A stretch of DNA of 64,000 nt from Physcomitrium patens. Taxonomy: Eukaryota; Streptophyta; Bryopsida; Funariales; Funariaceae. The translations under genes and the position numbers were made by a program. Numbering within the stretch: the first letter of the stretch is position 1; every line of letters starts with the position of its first letter. Below, piece after piece: positions 43,803 through 55,929 of the stretch. The notes beneath the pieces are model-generated. The model saw only the letters and a list, made by a program, of their open reading frames with translations, ran no database searches and had not been told where the DNA came from. The stretch lies in the NCBI RefSeq assembly GCF_000002425.4, contig NC_037260.1, positions 13,635,516-13,699,515 on the forward strand, read 5' to 3'.

Positions 43803-44925
43803 ATATGGATGAACGAGTTGTTGCCTAAATTGACTATGGTTTGGAGATAAATATTATGTGTAAGGATCTCTACATGAAATAAAGTTGGCCAATTGATATA
43901 GAATATAGATGGATAATACAAGTAGCTAATAATACACGAGGTGAGTTATATGGTACTTGTTCAGATGTAAAAATTTGAATTGGTGATATTGCAACGGATC
44001 AAAATTTCTTTGTTCAAGATGTGATGTCTTATCTTCTTATTTTAGAGCAATCATATTTTATTATAACTTAGATGGAAACAAAGATACTTGATGATAGTTT
44101 AGCTTTTACACAAATTTATAGTAAGGATGAGAAGAAGGTAGTATGGTTTTTGATTGTGCCTCCAAATCATGAAGAGAATAAAAAAAAATTGAGAAAAAAT
44201 CCATTGCTAAGGATTATTGAAGAATTCAAGGATTTTTTAGAAGTACTATTATAAAGCAAGATTATAAAGTTACAAAAAGAAAGGTACTCTCGCAAGATAT
44301 AAGTGCCTTTAATGGGAGATTTATTGGTATTTTTGAAAATAGAAGTATTATGTATAAGAGGATTGAGGACTTAAAAAGAAAAAAAAGAAAGAGATTATAT
44401 GCTATTAAAAAAGAATTATGTAGATTAGGAATATTAAAAGATAATGAAAAGATTATTGATATTTATAAAAAAAATAGATTGGAAGATCTTTTGGAATTTA
44501 TTACATTTATTGGATTAAGTAATGATGATAAAGTTATACAAATTCATTCAAAAGAAGTTTATGATATAATTAAATCTTTTCAAGCTCTAGAGATTATGGT
44601 TGAGACAAAATATAAGACAATAGATAAGAAGGTAAAACTTATTGTTGAATCTTTGCTAAAAGATTTTAATGAACAGATGGTAAAAGCATCAAGAAAAAAA
44701 AACTTAAAGGATTCAAAGAATATTGGAAAGAATTTTATTAAAAAAAAATTTGAAGAATTGAAGATTATTTTTTATGGTTCTTTGTTGCCAGAGGAAATTA
44801 TTTGCTTCAAAGAGATGTTAGCTAAAGAAGATAAATCATTTGCCTTTGAATCTCATAAAATTAGGTATGTGGATCTAAATATTATAATGTCTATAGTTAT
44901 TTTCACTGTACCACATGTCTCTTAG
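43803..44925 (+). pseudogene. Gy-G aspartic protease and region before RT
   Basis: After H the frame reads MDERVVA-stop-IDYGLEINIMCKDLY. The protease site is D-Y-G rather than D-S/T-G. Then NNTRGELYGTC, QNFFVQDVMSYLLIL (44000-44060), an open run METKILDDSLAFTQIYSKDE (44072-44254), and a 191-codon open stretch (44350-44925) rich in Lys and Ile ending SHKIRYVDLNIIMSIVIF. The last part is shared with G-prime. It precedes RT directly, as in gypsy pol. Confidence 0.68.
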
Positions 44926-45480
44926 AATTTAAGGCCAATTCTAGTACTAACACCATATTTATTAAGCTTGATAGAATTATTAAAAGAGAAGATGAAGATG
45001 AAGATTTTGGAACTCTCTTTTGTAACATATTCTAGTTGATGGTTTATAGTGCTTAAGAAAAATGGATCATTATAATTTATTGAAGAAATACAGCTAGTGA
45101 ATGCGGTGACTATCAAGAATATAAGAATTGGACCAATAGTGGATGAATTTGCTAAAATATTTACAAGAAAGGTAATCTATTCAATGGGTGATTTATATTC
45201 TGGCTATGACTAATTTCAACTAACAAAAGGGAGTAAAGATATGACAATAATGAGAACACCACTTGGGCTAGTTAGAATATGTACTCTTCCTCAAGGCACA
45301 ACTAACTCAATTGCGCATATGATGAATGGGATGAATAAGATATTGAGGGATTTTATTCCTCAAAAGATTATTCTTTTTTTAGATGATGTTCCTATTAAGG
45401 AGTGTAAAAAAGAAGACAAAGATGAAACTTTAGATAAAAGGAGGTATCACAAGTATGTTACTTATCATATATAAGATTGT
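44926..45480 (+). pseudogene. Gy-G reverse transcriptase
   Basis: RT in order: WFIVLKKNGSL (fingers), NAVTIKNI, YSMGDLYSGYDQFQLTKGSK, then an open part 45241-45474: MTIMRTPLGLVRICTLPQGT, TNSIAHMMNGMNKILRDF, and ILFLDDVPIKEC with the catalytic F-x-D-D intact. The LPQGTTNS and DDVPIK surroundings differ from the MPFGL.NAP and DD.L.YS of ordinary plant gypsy RTs (compare E-prime at 32020-32850). The wording recalls a clade I associate with fungi, an impression from memory only. Confidence 0.82.
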
Positions 45481-46310
45481 AAAAAAATATTGACTTGGCT
45501 TGAAGAAGCTCATCTTATATTATCAGGTGCAAAATCTATATTTTGAATATAAGAAGTTGTAATTGTTGGAAATTTATGTAGATTTTATGGAAGAAAATCA
45601 AATCCAACTAAGATTGATGGAATTGGAGGAATGAAAGAGGATTGCAATTCTTTAATAAAAGTTTGTAGGTTTTTAGGTACAAGTATATTTTACTGTATTT
45701 TGATTCTTTACTATACTTACATGGTGGATTCATTATATAAACTATTATGCAAAGGCTATTGATTTAAATAGGAAAAAAATTATATTAAAATAGTGCAAAG
45801 ATTGAAGAAATTATTGACATCACTTCTAGTGTTGAAAAAAATTGATTATAAATGTAATAGACTAAAGATTCTTATAGAGGATACTAATTTTATTGCTATT
45901 GGATGGATTGTAAGTAAAGATGATTTGAATGGATACAAATTTGTAGTACAATTTCGAGCTAAGATTTTAAGTATTTATCAACGTGCATATTTTTAGGTGA
46001 AAAGGAAATTATAGGAAGTTATTTCAGCTATGAAAGCTGAAAAAGATTATTTGATTGAGGCAATGGTAGTAATTAAAATACATAGTTTGATTTTATTTAG
46101 AATGATTACTAATTGTACAATACTAGATATTGTGATGTTGAGAAGGATTGCTTATATCAAGTCATTAAATCTAGAATTTAGGCCTCTTGCAGAGAAAGAC
46201 AATCCAGTAGCACATATATTATCTCAAGCAATATATAATAGAGAAGATGAAATGATTGAAGATATTTATGATATAGATACAAAATTTTATTTTCTTACAT
46301 AATTAAACAA
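45481..46310 (+). pseudogene. Gy-G RT connection and RNase H
   Basis: Pieces: LTWLEEAHLIL-SGAKS, CRFLGTSIFYCI, VQRLKKLLTSLLVLKKIDYK (45793 on), IEDTNFIAIGWIVSKDDLNG, then 46030-46302 open: MKAEKDYLIEAMVVIKIHSL, ISNCTILDIV, LRRIAYIKSLNLEFRPLAEK, DNPVAHILSQA. The RNase H order is normal. Acidic positions are partly changed. Same arrangement as G-prime. Confidence 0.75.
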
Positions 46311-47776
46311 GGAAGATAAGCCATTTCATGAAGAAAATTATAAAGAAGAGTTATTGGATATTGGACATTATTTGAGCACATTAACCAAGCATACCAATTG
46401 GTCAATTGAAAACTTAAATAAATCAAGAAAAAAACATATAGGTTCATATTACAAAGAGGATTTCTATAGAAGAGGCCAAAATCAGATATTGAAATGCCAC
46501 GACGAGTAGTAGGTACCAAGGAAGATCAACAAAGACTACTCAAGGAGTTTCATGATAGTTTATGGTCAAGGCATAGAAGAATTTGGGCTACTTTTGCTAA
46601 ATCAAAAGAATGATATTGGTGGAAGAATATGTATCATGATGTAGCTTCATTTATAAAATCTTGTATAACTTATCAAATATATTCAAATATATGATATGAA
46701 GATAATTTATATCCAACATATCTTTTAGCTATTCATTTTAAATGGGTTGTGGATTTGGTTATTATATCAATGGAACTATGGCAAATGACATATTTAGTTT
46801 ATATTAGTGAAGATTTATCAAACCAAGTAGAAGGCAGGACACTAAAAACAAAATCCATAGAGAAAATTTGTAGGTTTTTACTTGAAGATGTTATTTGTCG
46901 CTAAAGATGTGTGGGAAAGATTATTATAGATTGTAAAGAATTAGATACATATGAAGCTCATGAGTTCTTTAAGAGTTATGGAATTAAATTATTATTGACT
47001 ACTGCTTATAATCCAAAAGAAAATATAAAAAGTGAACATGGACATCTACCAATTATAAAAGCCTTATTTAAAGCTTATAATAGAAGAGTGAGAGAATGGC
47101 CTTGACTTCTATCTTATGCATTATGGGCTGATTAAACAACACATAGTTCAATGATAAGATATATATCAGTAGGACTTATGATAGGTCAAAAACTAATTAT
47201 GTCAATTAAAGAACATGTGCCAACTTGGAGTACGCTACTATGGGAAGATGGATTGATAAGGGAGGAATTATTGGCTATTAGAATTTGACAACTTGAACAA
47301 AAATCTGAAGATGTAGAACTAGCATTAGAAAGGTTATAAAAGACAAGGTTAGGAAATAAGACTTCATTTGATAAGCAACATTGATTGAGGCCTAAAATAA
47401 TTAAAGGTCATTGGGTACTTATTTATGATAGTAGTCTATATAACTAACATAATGCTTTATGAAAGTTTTAAAAATATTGATTTGGACCATATATAATAGT
47501 AATGGTTCATGATAATGTGACATATTCATTAAGGGAGTTGGATGATACTAAGTTGAAGATACCTATTGTTAAGAAGCGAGTAAAGATTTTTAAAAGATAA
47601 GATAGAAAAACCAATGTAAAAGATCATGCTGAAGATATCAATATTTTTGAAGAAGATAGTTGTTTTGAAATAGATGGTGAAAATAGCAATAAAGGATTTG
47701 ATACAAAAAATAAAGAAAATGTGTAATGCCAATTATGACATATGATTTATTTGGCATATGCCGGAGGATGTACAAG
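46311..47776 (+). pseudogene. Gy-G integrase
   Basis: HHCC-type zinc finger pieces (LLKEFHDSLWSRHRRIW; SCITCQIYS, 46530-46690), WVVDLVIISM with the first catalytic Asp, IIDCKELDTYEAHEFFKSYG (46921 on) with the second, LLLTTAYNPKENIKSEHGHL with the Glu, KALFKAYNRRVREWP, LWAD, THSSMIRY, then a C-terminal region (HWVLIYDSSLYN, FGPYIIVMVHDNVTYSLREL). No chromodomain follows. The ALWADRTTHS-type block is unlike the AYN.. / AYRT.. block of the other plant gypsy elements here. Confidence 0.82.
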
Positions 47777-47791
47777 TTAAGAAGGGATGAA
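47777..47791 (+). promoter_or_regulatory. Polypurine tract of Gy-G
   Basis: TTAAGAAGGGATGAA directly precedes TGTCGTAATATG, the 3' LTR start. The relic G-third has the comparable TTTAGAGAGGATGGA before 4486. Confidence 0.75.
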
Positions 47792-49081
47792 TGTCGTAAT
47801 ATGACTATATAGTAAAAATATAATCAAAATTAAATTTTTAATTAAGTATCTAATTATCTTGATTCAACAATAATTTAAGATATTTAAACATGGCTTTTTT
47901 AAAAGCCTCTTAATTTATTATCTTATCTTAATAGTTAGTAGTTTAGAAGTTGGTTAGTAATTTTACCTTCTAAGCTATAGAGAATCTTTTATTACCTAAA
48001 AAAGACCATAAATTGATAAAATCAGGTTAAAAGAGATAAATAATTAGCATAGTTGATACTAGAATTAAATTGAAGGTAGGATTGGGCTGAAAAATCTCTA
48101 GGATAGCTTAGATTGATACTTAGAGATCGATAGTTTAAAAGAATGGATTAAAATCAAATCTTTGGCAATTAAAATGACCACTTAGGACAAATTAGGATTT
48201 AATTTGAAGATTGAAGATTAGAATTTGAGAGCTAACTTAGAGCTTGTTCCAAAGATATAAGATTTTTTTTATAGGATTTATTTGGACTTTATTATTATTG
48301 TTTAAAGTCAAGGTTTGTATAGGCAACTCAAGATTTATTTAATACAATTAGGGCTAATACTTTTGGCTAGTTCATAAAATAGGTATTACATCTGTAATTC
48401 AAAATTTGATAATTCTTAATTAATTGGATTTGTAATTGAGAGATATTTGGGTTTTGATACAAGAAAGTATCAAAAATTGGTAATTTAAGGTTGGGTAGGA
48501 TTTCTACGATATTTGAAGATTGACTAGTCAAATCAAGGTGAAATTTGATATAGTATTAGAAGATTTAAAGATCATATTACACACCAATTTTGAGTTAGAG
48601 TTTATAGTTGGAAAAAGAGAAATTACTACTGGAACATTTGTATCAACTTTCAAGTTCATATTTAAGTAACATCAATGTGGTTTTTGAGCATTCTCTCACA
48701 ATTTGTAAGTTGGATTGGGATAAATTTTTCTTGAGTACATAGAAGATTTATAGTAGCATGTGTGTGCAAAATTTTGCTTTAAAAAGATGATTAAATTAGA
48801 AATTATAACTCACTAAAGTTTACTGATTAGGATTAAGATTTGTAAAGAAAATTCAAAATTACCTAATTATGAAAGTAATTAAGCAAATGGAATTTATGTA
48901 TGGTTGAAATTATTAAAAAGAGTATTTTTGAGTACTTTTTATAGGATTTAAGCACTTTTGAATTAAAGTTTAAATTTCATTCTTCTTATAAGGATGATAC
49001 ATATTAAGATTTTGAATATTTATAAAACATAATTTCACCTTCTATAGCCAAATGCGTAATGCATTTTTAAACAAGACGACA
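47792..49081 (+). mobile_element. 3' LTR of the complete Gy-G element, 1290 bp
   Basis: It starts TGTCGTAATATGACTATATAG and ends AAACAAGACGACA, and is a direct repeat of 39933-41194. Between the two lie gag, protease, RT, RNase H and integrase in normal order, making this the only element in the window bounded on both sides. Confidence 0.87.
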
Positions 49082-49490
49082 TGTAATATGACACTGGCAC
49101 TTGGCTATAGAAGATGAAGTTGTGTTTTACAAATATCCAATAAATCCTAATAGTTTTCACCTATATAAGAAGAATACATTTTGAATTGTAATTCAAAAGT
49201 ACTTAAAGCTAGTACAAAGTGCTCAAAAATATTCTTTTTAGTAACTTCAAGCATCTATTTACACCAATTTCCTTATAACTTTTATAATTAGGTAATTTTG
49301 ATTTTTTTTATATATCCTAATTTTAGTCATTGAGCTTTGGCAAGCTGTAACTCCTGATTTGACTATCTACTTGGTGCAAAATTTTGCTTACAAATGCCAC
49401 TATGAGCCTTCAATATACTCATAAAAATTCAATCCAATTCAATATATAAATTGTGAAAAAAGTCCAAAAACCACACTTTGGTACTCATTT
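49082..49490 (-). mobile_element. Partial Gy-G LTR in reverse orientation
   Basis: From about 49092 the sequence is the reverse complement of the end of the Gy-G LTR (CACTTGGCTATAGAAG, GTTTTACAAATA, TTCCTTATAACTT, TTTGCTTACAAATGC). It matches 16388-16800 and stops near 49490. The first 13 bases (49082-49094) match the continuation of the E3 integrase leader (Cys-His-Ile-Thr in minus reading), so the chromovirus target just reappears before this fragment. Confidence 0.6.
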
Positions 49491-50067
49491 TATTTATTCT
49501 AACAAATTCTTTTCAAAATAAACCTGTAGAGGGAGATTTGAATATAAGGAAAGATTAACTGCATGAACTTACACGTTAAGATCATACAATTAATTATATT
49601 TCAAATTACTAAAAATATCAAAAAATACTACAATACTTTTTCTCAGTAACAATACTCCTTTATTAACTAATAACAACAATGATGTCCAACCTTACGCTCT
49701 CAAAAGATTGCTCAAATCAAATAAATTCCATCCAACATTGGAAATAATAAACTTCCACTCCAACTGATCTGACTTCATATAATTTTTGTAATCATAGACT
49801 TCTTATGTCAAAACACACACAACTTTCAATAAACAATAATCATAATCTTCCATCCATGAACAATCTTCCACAAAATATGATAATAAACTTCCAATATCTT
49901 TTCATAATAATTCAATCACACAATACTCCAATTACATATCCAATATCTTATAAATTAATCTCTGATTTATTCCACAAATTTACTTCACAGTGATCAAAAC
50001 CTAAAATAATAAAATAAACAAGAAATAAGAGATAGTACCAAGCTTATCCTGGCTCATGACTATCACA
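49491..50067 (-). mobile_element. 3' LTR of Gy-D copy D-second (minus), about 577 bp
   Basis: On the minus strand it starts TGTGATAGTCATGAGCCAGG after a purine-rich tract (AGAGGGACTAGAC) and matches the D-prime LTR to about 49491. It is the least interrupted Gy-D LTR in the window. Confidence 0.72.
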
Positions 50068-50089
50068 GTCTAGTCCCTCTAATATCTTC

Positions 50090-51617
50090 TATAATTGATA
50101 TATATTTATCTCTAAAATTCTAGATTCTAACTATTATTCCTTACTTAACCATTTTTCACAACTAATTCAATCATTCGACCTATTGAATTGATTATCCTAA
50201 GAATGATTAATCTACTTTATTAATATCTTATAAAAACAAATTTCTATCTATTCTACATAGCCCTATTCCTAATTGTACAATATCTTTGCAAATACAAAAT
50301 TGATACATATCTAAAAAAAAAACTACTTAACAAAACTCTACAATATTGCTATTTCCTTGGCCCACCTAATTGATCAACTTCCAAATTATCCGTTGTTGGT
50401 TCTACCAATTCTCATTCCAAATACAAACTTTCATCCTTCTTTAATCCTTCCATTGATTCTTTCCTCAACTAGGTTGAAAGGTCTTTATTGTATTCTTCCA
50501 ATTCACGGACTTAAGCCTTCAATTTCAAGATCTGGGCATCTCTTCATTCCAATTGGTGCTGATGCTGATTCATCCATTCAAAAACTTTGAAAACTGGCAT
50601 CATCGATACTTGTGACTGACCAATATTGACTAAATCATCTACCAATTTTGTTACTTCAACATTCAAGGCCTCAATTTCAGCCGTCAAGTGCTCTGTTTTA
50701 TATTTATATTGGTCACTCAATACTGCTTTTTTTTACGCCAATAACTCTATCTTTTCCTGTTTTATTTGCAAGTGGCACTTGACTTTCTTTCATTCCAAAT
50801 TCTATATTTGACGATTTTAGAGCAATTTTTCTCCTTAACCTTCCACAATTTGTAAGATGTATTTTTTTTCTTTCGTCCAAGCTTGTTGTTTCTATAAAAA
50901 CCTCTACTCCAATATCAACTTGGACTTTATATTTTCCTGGATGATTCATTCTTTTTCTGTAATTCTTCGGTTTTGCTTTAATATCACCTTTTGGCTTACC
51001 TCCAATTCCTATTTGACACTGCCCTCTACATCCAATGCTCATATCATGCAATTTATTTGTAAAATATACTTCAATAAAACATTCTTAAAGTGTACACCTT
51101 CTAGTAGTTGGCCCTATGGAAATACCAATTAATTGATATCTAACAAAATCAAGACTTCATTCTCCTCATCCACTGCCAAACGAATCAAAGCACGGTCTAG
51201 TACAACTTTTGGAATTGCTTCTTGGACCAATGTATGACTGAATTTTTTAATTTTGTATATTACATTCCTTGAATTGGCAAGCAATGCCAATAAATTCCAT
51301 TCACCTTATTGAGGTACTGGCAAGAGTATATTTCTTTCTACTACTAGCATTGCTTGACTCAATGTAAATGCAATCATGGCATACACATAGTTAAAATAGA
51401 GCAATGTTGTAAAATCTATATTTTGTGCTTGCATCCCATTTTTGTATGAATACGAATTGTTACATAAGTTGTCCAATTGAATACCATCTTGTCAAGTATT
51501 CTTATCGCTGCAAACAATAACCATCTTGACATATACATGTTGTGTCGATACAAGCCTAAATGCCTCAACACAAAGCGCAACTATTCTATGAGCTCTGATG
51601 TAATTACCTCAACTATC
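50090..51617 (-). pseudogene. ORF3 of Gy-D (copy D-second), C-terminal part (minus)
   Basis: Sequence counterpart of the coiled-coil half of ORF3 in D-prime (11950-13200), at a similar distance from the LTR and on the same strand. Blocks for the WLLFAA, FNW.AF and CSNY-YA motifs lie near 51400-51540, and Glu/Lys/Gln-rich blocks near 50600-51100. The frame is broken in many places. It is separated from its N-terminal part (52935-53385) by LTR-C copy C3. Confidence 0.6.
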
Positions 51618-51735
51618 TGTTCTCATATTGTATTTACTTATAGTATGTAAAATTTAGTTAAGATATATAATATGTTCATAAGACTTGGTGTATGTTAGAA
51701 TGGTTAATATATTAATTTAAAGAGAGTGGATTTAA

Positions 51736-51740
<5 letters not shown>

Positions 51741-51772
<32 letters not shown>
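51741..51772. repeat. Poly(A) tract of 32 bases inside LTR-C
   Basis: An uninterrupted A run absent from the other LTR-C copies at this place (C1 reads TTTAAGAAACTTT). Either slippage expansion or assembly-sensitive. Confidence 0.95.
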
Positions 51773-51774
<2 letters not shown>

Positions 51775-52796
51775 TTATATTTTGAGCTTCATCTATATTG
51801 ATTATAGCATTTAAAAAATTATAGGACCTAAATATTTAGTATGAAGCCTTGAGAGGAGATTAGAGCCTAAAAAAAAAATCTTAACTAGTAAGAGGCTTAT
51901 TGGGAGGGATGAAAGCAAGGCATGGTTTGATGAAAGTAAGGAATGGAGATCTTCATTCTTAATGGTCGAAGGCCATGTCCAATGGGCTTCAAGGAAGTTG
52001 CTTGAGGCCTTACTAGGGATTAGGATTTTTCTTTCGAAGTTATTTGAACTTTGGAGGCTAAAATCATCAATTTTAGGATTTTAAGTAAAAATTTGGTACA
52101 AATTTTGTGTAATTTGGAGTTTTTACGAAGGAATTATTGGTGCTCAAAGTTAAGGTGTCAATTTCATATCTACTGTCACTCTTTGGGGCATAACATACAT
52201 TTACAAAGAGCAAAGAAGTATTGGCGACTAGAATTGGAGAGAACACATCTTCAACTACACTTTTCATATATTTTTTGATGAATTTGGAATTCAAATAAAG
52301 AAATTATAGAAAGTTTAAGTTAGTGCATCCAAATCAAAGACAATAAGTAAGTGATTTTATTCATAGTAATGGTTGGAGCCATATCTTGAGTTTTTGGAAG
52401 AATTTTTGGCTCAAACTTTTTGAAAAAGGTAGATAATTGTGTTAAAAAACTATACATATAAATTTTATGGCATTTAGATATTTAATTTGTGAGATATGAA
52501 GAAAATTACATATAAGTATATAAAAACTAAGATTTAAAGCTATTATTAGGATTTTGATGATATCCTAAGATCCGCAATGAATTTGTAGTTGAAATTTGTT
52601 GTGGTAGTTTTTAGAAGTACATCAATACTTCATATAAAATTTGATTGTGTTTGAATAGTCCAATTAGAAGATATGAATTTTTAAAGTTTGGAAATAATAA
52701 CTCATAAGGATATTAAAGGATTTAGAGATTTATCATATTTTGGGTGTTTTTGGAAACTTAAGACTTATATATTTGGTATAATAGCACCTAATAGTG

Positions 52797-52798
<2 letters not shown>

Positions 52799-52842
<44 letters not shown>
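52799..52842. repeat. (TA)n microsatellite inside LTR-C copy C3
   Basis: About 22 TA units. C1 has a short TATATGTATA at this place, so the run arose from that seed. Confidence 0.95.
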
Positions 52843-52844
<2 letters not shown>

Positions 52845-52934
52845 TTGGTCTTTTTTATCTGAAGACTTAATTGAGCAATTAGTAGTAGCTAAGAGTCCAG
52901 TGCTTTCTTGAGGCAAACTCTCTCTACTCCGACA

Positions 52935-53385
52935 CCACCAACCTTGATTCTTTTCAAATGATGACATTCCACCTTTGAAAAATTCTCTTGGATTGAAATC
53001 ACTTGAAACAAGCGTTTCCATTGCAAATTGTCTAGTTAGAAGATACAACACCTTTTCTAGGATCTTTTCATCAATACAAATTATGTACCCTTATACTACG
53101 CTTAATCCATCCTATAGGTCATAGTTTACAATGTATTCTTCTACTAATGCCACATTAATTGATGGCAAGCTATCTGACCTTTGCAAGTACTAAAATATTT
53201 ATGTATTTTAAAAATATTTTTTTTTCTTTGCATCTAGTAGATCTCCAATTTCATAGGCTCTATATTAATAACAATTATTATGGATGGTGGTTCCAAATTA
53301 CATTTAGCTTTTATCTTTTGGCCACTTTTCTTTGTGTCCATAGCTCTCTTTGCACTCTCAATCGCCATAACGTATATTCTTCCAA
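52935..53385 (-). pseudogene. ORF3 of Gy-D (copy D-second), N-terminal part (minus)
   Basis: On the minus strand ATG near 53370 opens MAIESAKRAMDTKKSGQKIK and then IEPMKLEIYW, the same start as MSIERMKRAMDREES in copy D. Later, in another frame, the SSDF..REFFKGGMSSFEKN block is readable (about 52950-53010). This shows that the ORF3 start is conserved in a second copy. The region upstream (integrase) is absent. Confidence 0.65.
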
Positions 53386-53399
53386 GCTTTAATTATCAA

Positions 53400-55491
53400 T
53401 ATCTTGAAGGTGGATTTACAATCCAAATTAATACATAATTTTTTTAGAAACACTCTTTGACATCCTTGAATAACCAAAAAAGCTTATAATTATTTTAAGT
53501 AGATCTTATCAAATATAAAAAATCCTAAATAAATCATAAAAATTCTAATTAATTTTAAAATAAGCTTTGGAAAAATCTTTAATATAATTTTTAAACTTAA
53601 TGTGATATATTTTTAAAATTAAAATTATTTATTATTTATTTTTTATCTAAGTTTATTTCATTTTATATGATTTATTAGTAAATAGAATATTTATAAAAAA
53701 ACTTGTTATTTTAAAGTTTTTAATTAAAAAAATCTATAATTTTAAAGAATATTTAGTGTTTAATTATAAGTATTTAAGAATAAGCTTCATATTATTTATT
53801 TATTTATTATTTTCAATGAATAATTTTTAATTGAGTTTTTATTTTAAAGAATTGATGATTTATATAATGTGTAAATACATATTATAAGTTTTCGTACATA
53901 TTATCTTTGACTTAATTAAAACATTGTTTGTAGCTTTGTTTATAGATTTTATTTTAATCAAATTATATTGGTATTTAAAACATAGTCTATATATCAAAGT
54001 ATAGTCTTAAGTATAAACATATTTATAAACTTAATCTGGGAGCTATTAAAGCATAAGAAAAAAATCCATAAAATTATGTTAATATTTTTACTAAGTAGTT
54101 ATGTTACAATACAACATTATTTTGTTCACATTACATAATCTGATTTTGAAACTAGTCACATTGCTATTACATTTATTTCAACTGCTGTTAATTATTTGTA
54201 TTTTTATTCAATTCAAATATATATTTTTATTTATTTTTATTTCTAATTAAAATCATGTTTTTCTTCATAAAATTTTCTATAATTTATCATGGATGAATTT
54301 CTCTATAATTAATATTATTAAAAATATATAATTATTTTAAAAAATATGGACATATAAAAAAAAATAATGACTGATCACTGGGGTTTTCTAATATTATTAA
54401 TTTAAGTAATACTTAAATAATTATTAATTAATTAAGTAGGTAAAAAATATTAATTGGATAGTTAGAGAATTGAAAAAATAAAAATGTTATAGAAAATAAT
54501 TATTAAAATTAATTTTTTTAATTTAATCACACAATTAAATACTTGCACTAAATTAAAATAGAATTTTAATATTTTAACAAAAAAATTATTCAATATAAAA
54601 ATTAAAAATCAAAGCACAAATATTTTTCCATATTTATTTTTTTATTCTAATATATAAATTAGAAGATAATACAATAAAAAAAATCATGCACTTTATTTAA
54701 TTCATTTCAAAAATTTAAAAAATATATTCATACATACATTATATTATGTAAAAGTAACTTATTATTAATTATAGAGGTTAAATTTACTATATTTTCTACA
54801 ACTATTTCTTTTACAATGCTTATACTGTAATTGGTTAATTTGACATATGATGACATTGAGAATGAGTATTCTTGAATGACATTCTTCACACACTACTGTT
54901 ACACTACTCTTCAATTAATAACTAAGTTCCTATCACAATTTAATTTTGAGGCTAAAAAAATTAGATGTTACAAAATCATATATCAAAAGACCTTAAAACA
55001 TACATAGAATATAATTATTATCATTTCAATTATTCTTCATTTTGTCCTGTGACTCAAACTTTGAATGAATTCTCGTTTTACAAAAAGCATAAGGAGGAAG
55101 CTACATATCTCATACAGCAATCCAATTCATGTTTTTCCAATATTTTTGAAGATTCTAATGTTTGTTAAATGATAAAGGATTAATAATTATTAGCAATGTA
55201 GATTTGGATATGATATCTAGCTACAAAGATTCATCAAATATTCATGTATGAATTTCAAATACAATTGTTTCTGCATGTGATTTTTGAGGATTCTTTTTTC
55301 TTTTCATGATATGACTGAAGTCAAATGACAATTCAATGTATTATTTTTTCAGAAGAACTTTACAAAATTGGATTGTGTTGTAATATTGTTAATACTTAGA
55401 TTATGAAATTCATGATTTTACATTGAAAGGTAGAAATTAAACATTTAGAATCAAGATCTAAAAAATAAAAAATAAAAAATCATATGTAATG
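53400..55491. other. AT-rich stretch without recognised features
   Basis: About 2.1 kb of very AT-rich sequence with many A and T runs and stops in all frames. I see no similarity to any of the repeat families in the window, no RNA gene, and only chance-length frames (for example 54965-55168, 67 codons, not recognised). It may be old intergenic DNA or heavily decayed repeat. Confidence 0.6.
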
Positions 55492-55763
55492 TGTTGAGAT
55501 CATTAAATGTAGCCGATGATCTCGATAATATTTACTGTAGATTATAGTAAATACTATAACTACAATATTTAGAGTCTAGTAGAGAAGTATTGTTTATCCT
55601 CTCCTCTTTTCTCTTCTTGTATATGAGACACAACCAGATCAATAGATTTTTGGGTGTGAAGCTCTTTCTCCTTAGAAACCCTCTTATGTGTATGACTTAC
55701 TACTACTCTTATGTGTGTGTATGACTTACTATTACTCTTTTGTCTTTCTAAACATTCTCAACA
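55492..55763 (+). mobile_element. 5' LTR of copia element Cop-K, 272 bp
   Basis: Starts TGTTGAGA and ends TCTCAACA, a perfect 8-bp inverted repeat, the expected LTR form. A TGTGTATGACTTACTA block is repeated in tandem near 55687-55735. It is followed at once by the candidate primer-binding site. The matching 3' LTR is not in the window, as the element is cut at 60206. Confidence 0.8.
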
Positions 55764-55778
55764 CGTTATCAGCATGAC
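55764..55778 (+). promoter_or_regulatory. Candidate primer-binding site of Cop-K
   Basis: CGTTATCAGCATGAC directly follows the LTR end. Many plant copia elements have a TTATCAGCACGA-type motif here rather than the common TGGTATCAGAGC. The motif is given from general knowledge, and the priming tRNA is not assigned. Confidence 0.55.
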
Positions 55779-55929
55779 TCTCTTCTACACACTATCACAA
55801 TTTTTTGCTCTAGTCTTTGATTCTTCAAACTTGTTACTATCCTTGCTCAGTGTCTGCCTCATGATCTTGTTCTTCTTACTGGCCCCTCACTCATTAGCTG
55901 CTTGCTTAGAGCACTTGTTCCACTCTCTG

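Larger units (their letters stand above)
51618..52934 (+). mobile_element. Solo LTR-C (copy C3), 1317 bp
   Basis: It runs from TGTTCTCATATTG to CTCTACTCCGACA. Flanks CTATC and CCACC are only 3 of 5 identical. The larger size than C1 is explained by a 32-base poly(A) (51741-51772) and a (TA) run (52799-52842). The minus strand has the shared open frame (52073-52294, 73 codons). Confidence 0.82.

Noticed and set aside
50713..51051. 112-codon minus-strand open frame as a separate protein
   Set aside because: Its DNA corresponds to the coiled-coil part of Gy-D ORF3. The open frame is not the one conserved in D-prime.
54965..55168. 67-codon open frame as a host gene
   Set aside because: No start context, no motif, chance length for the region, AT-rich codons throughout.
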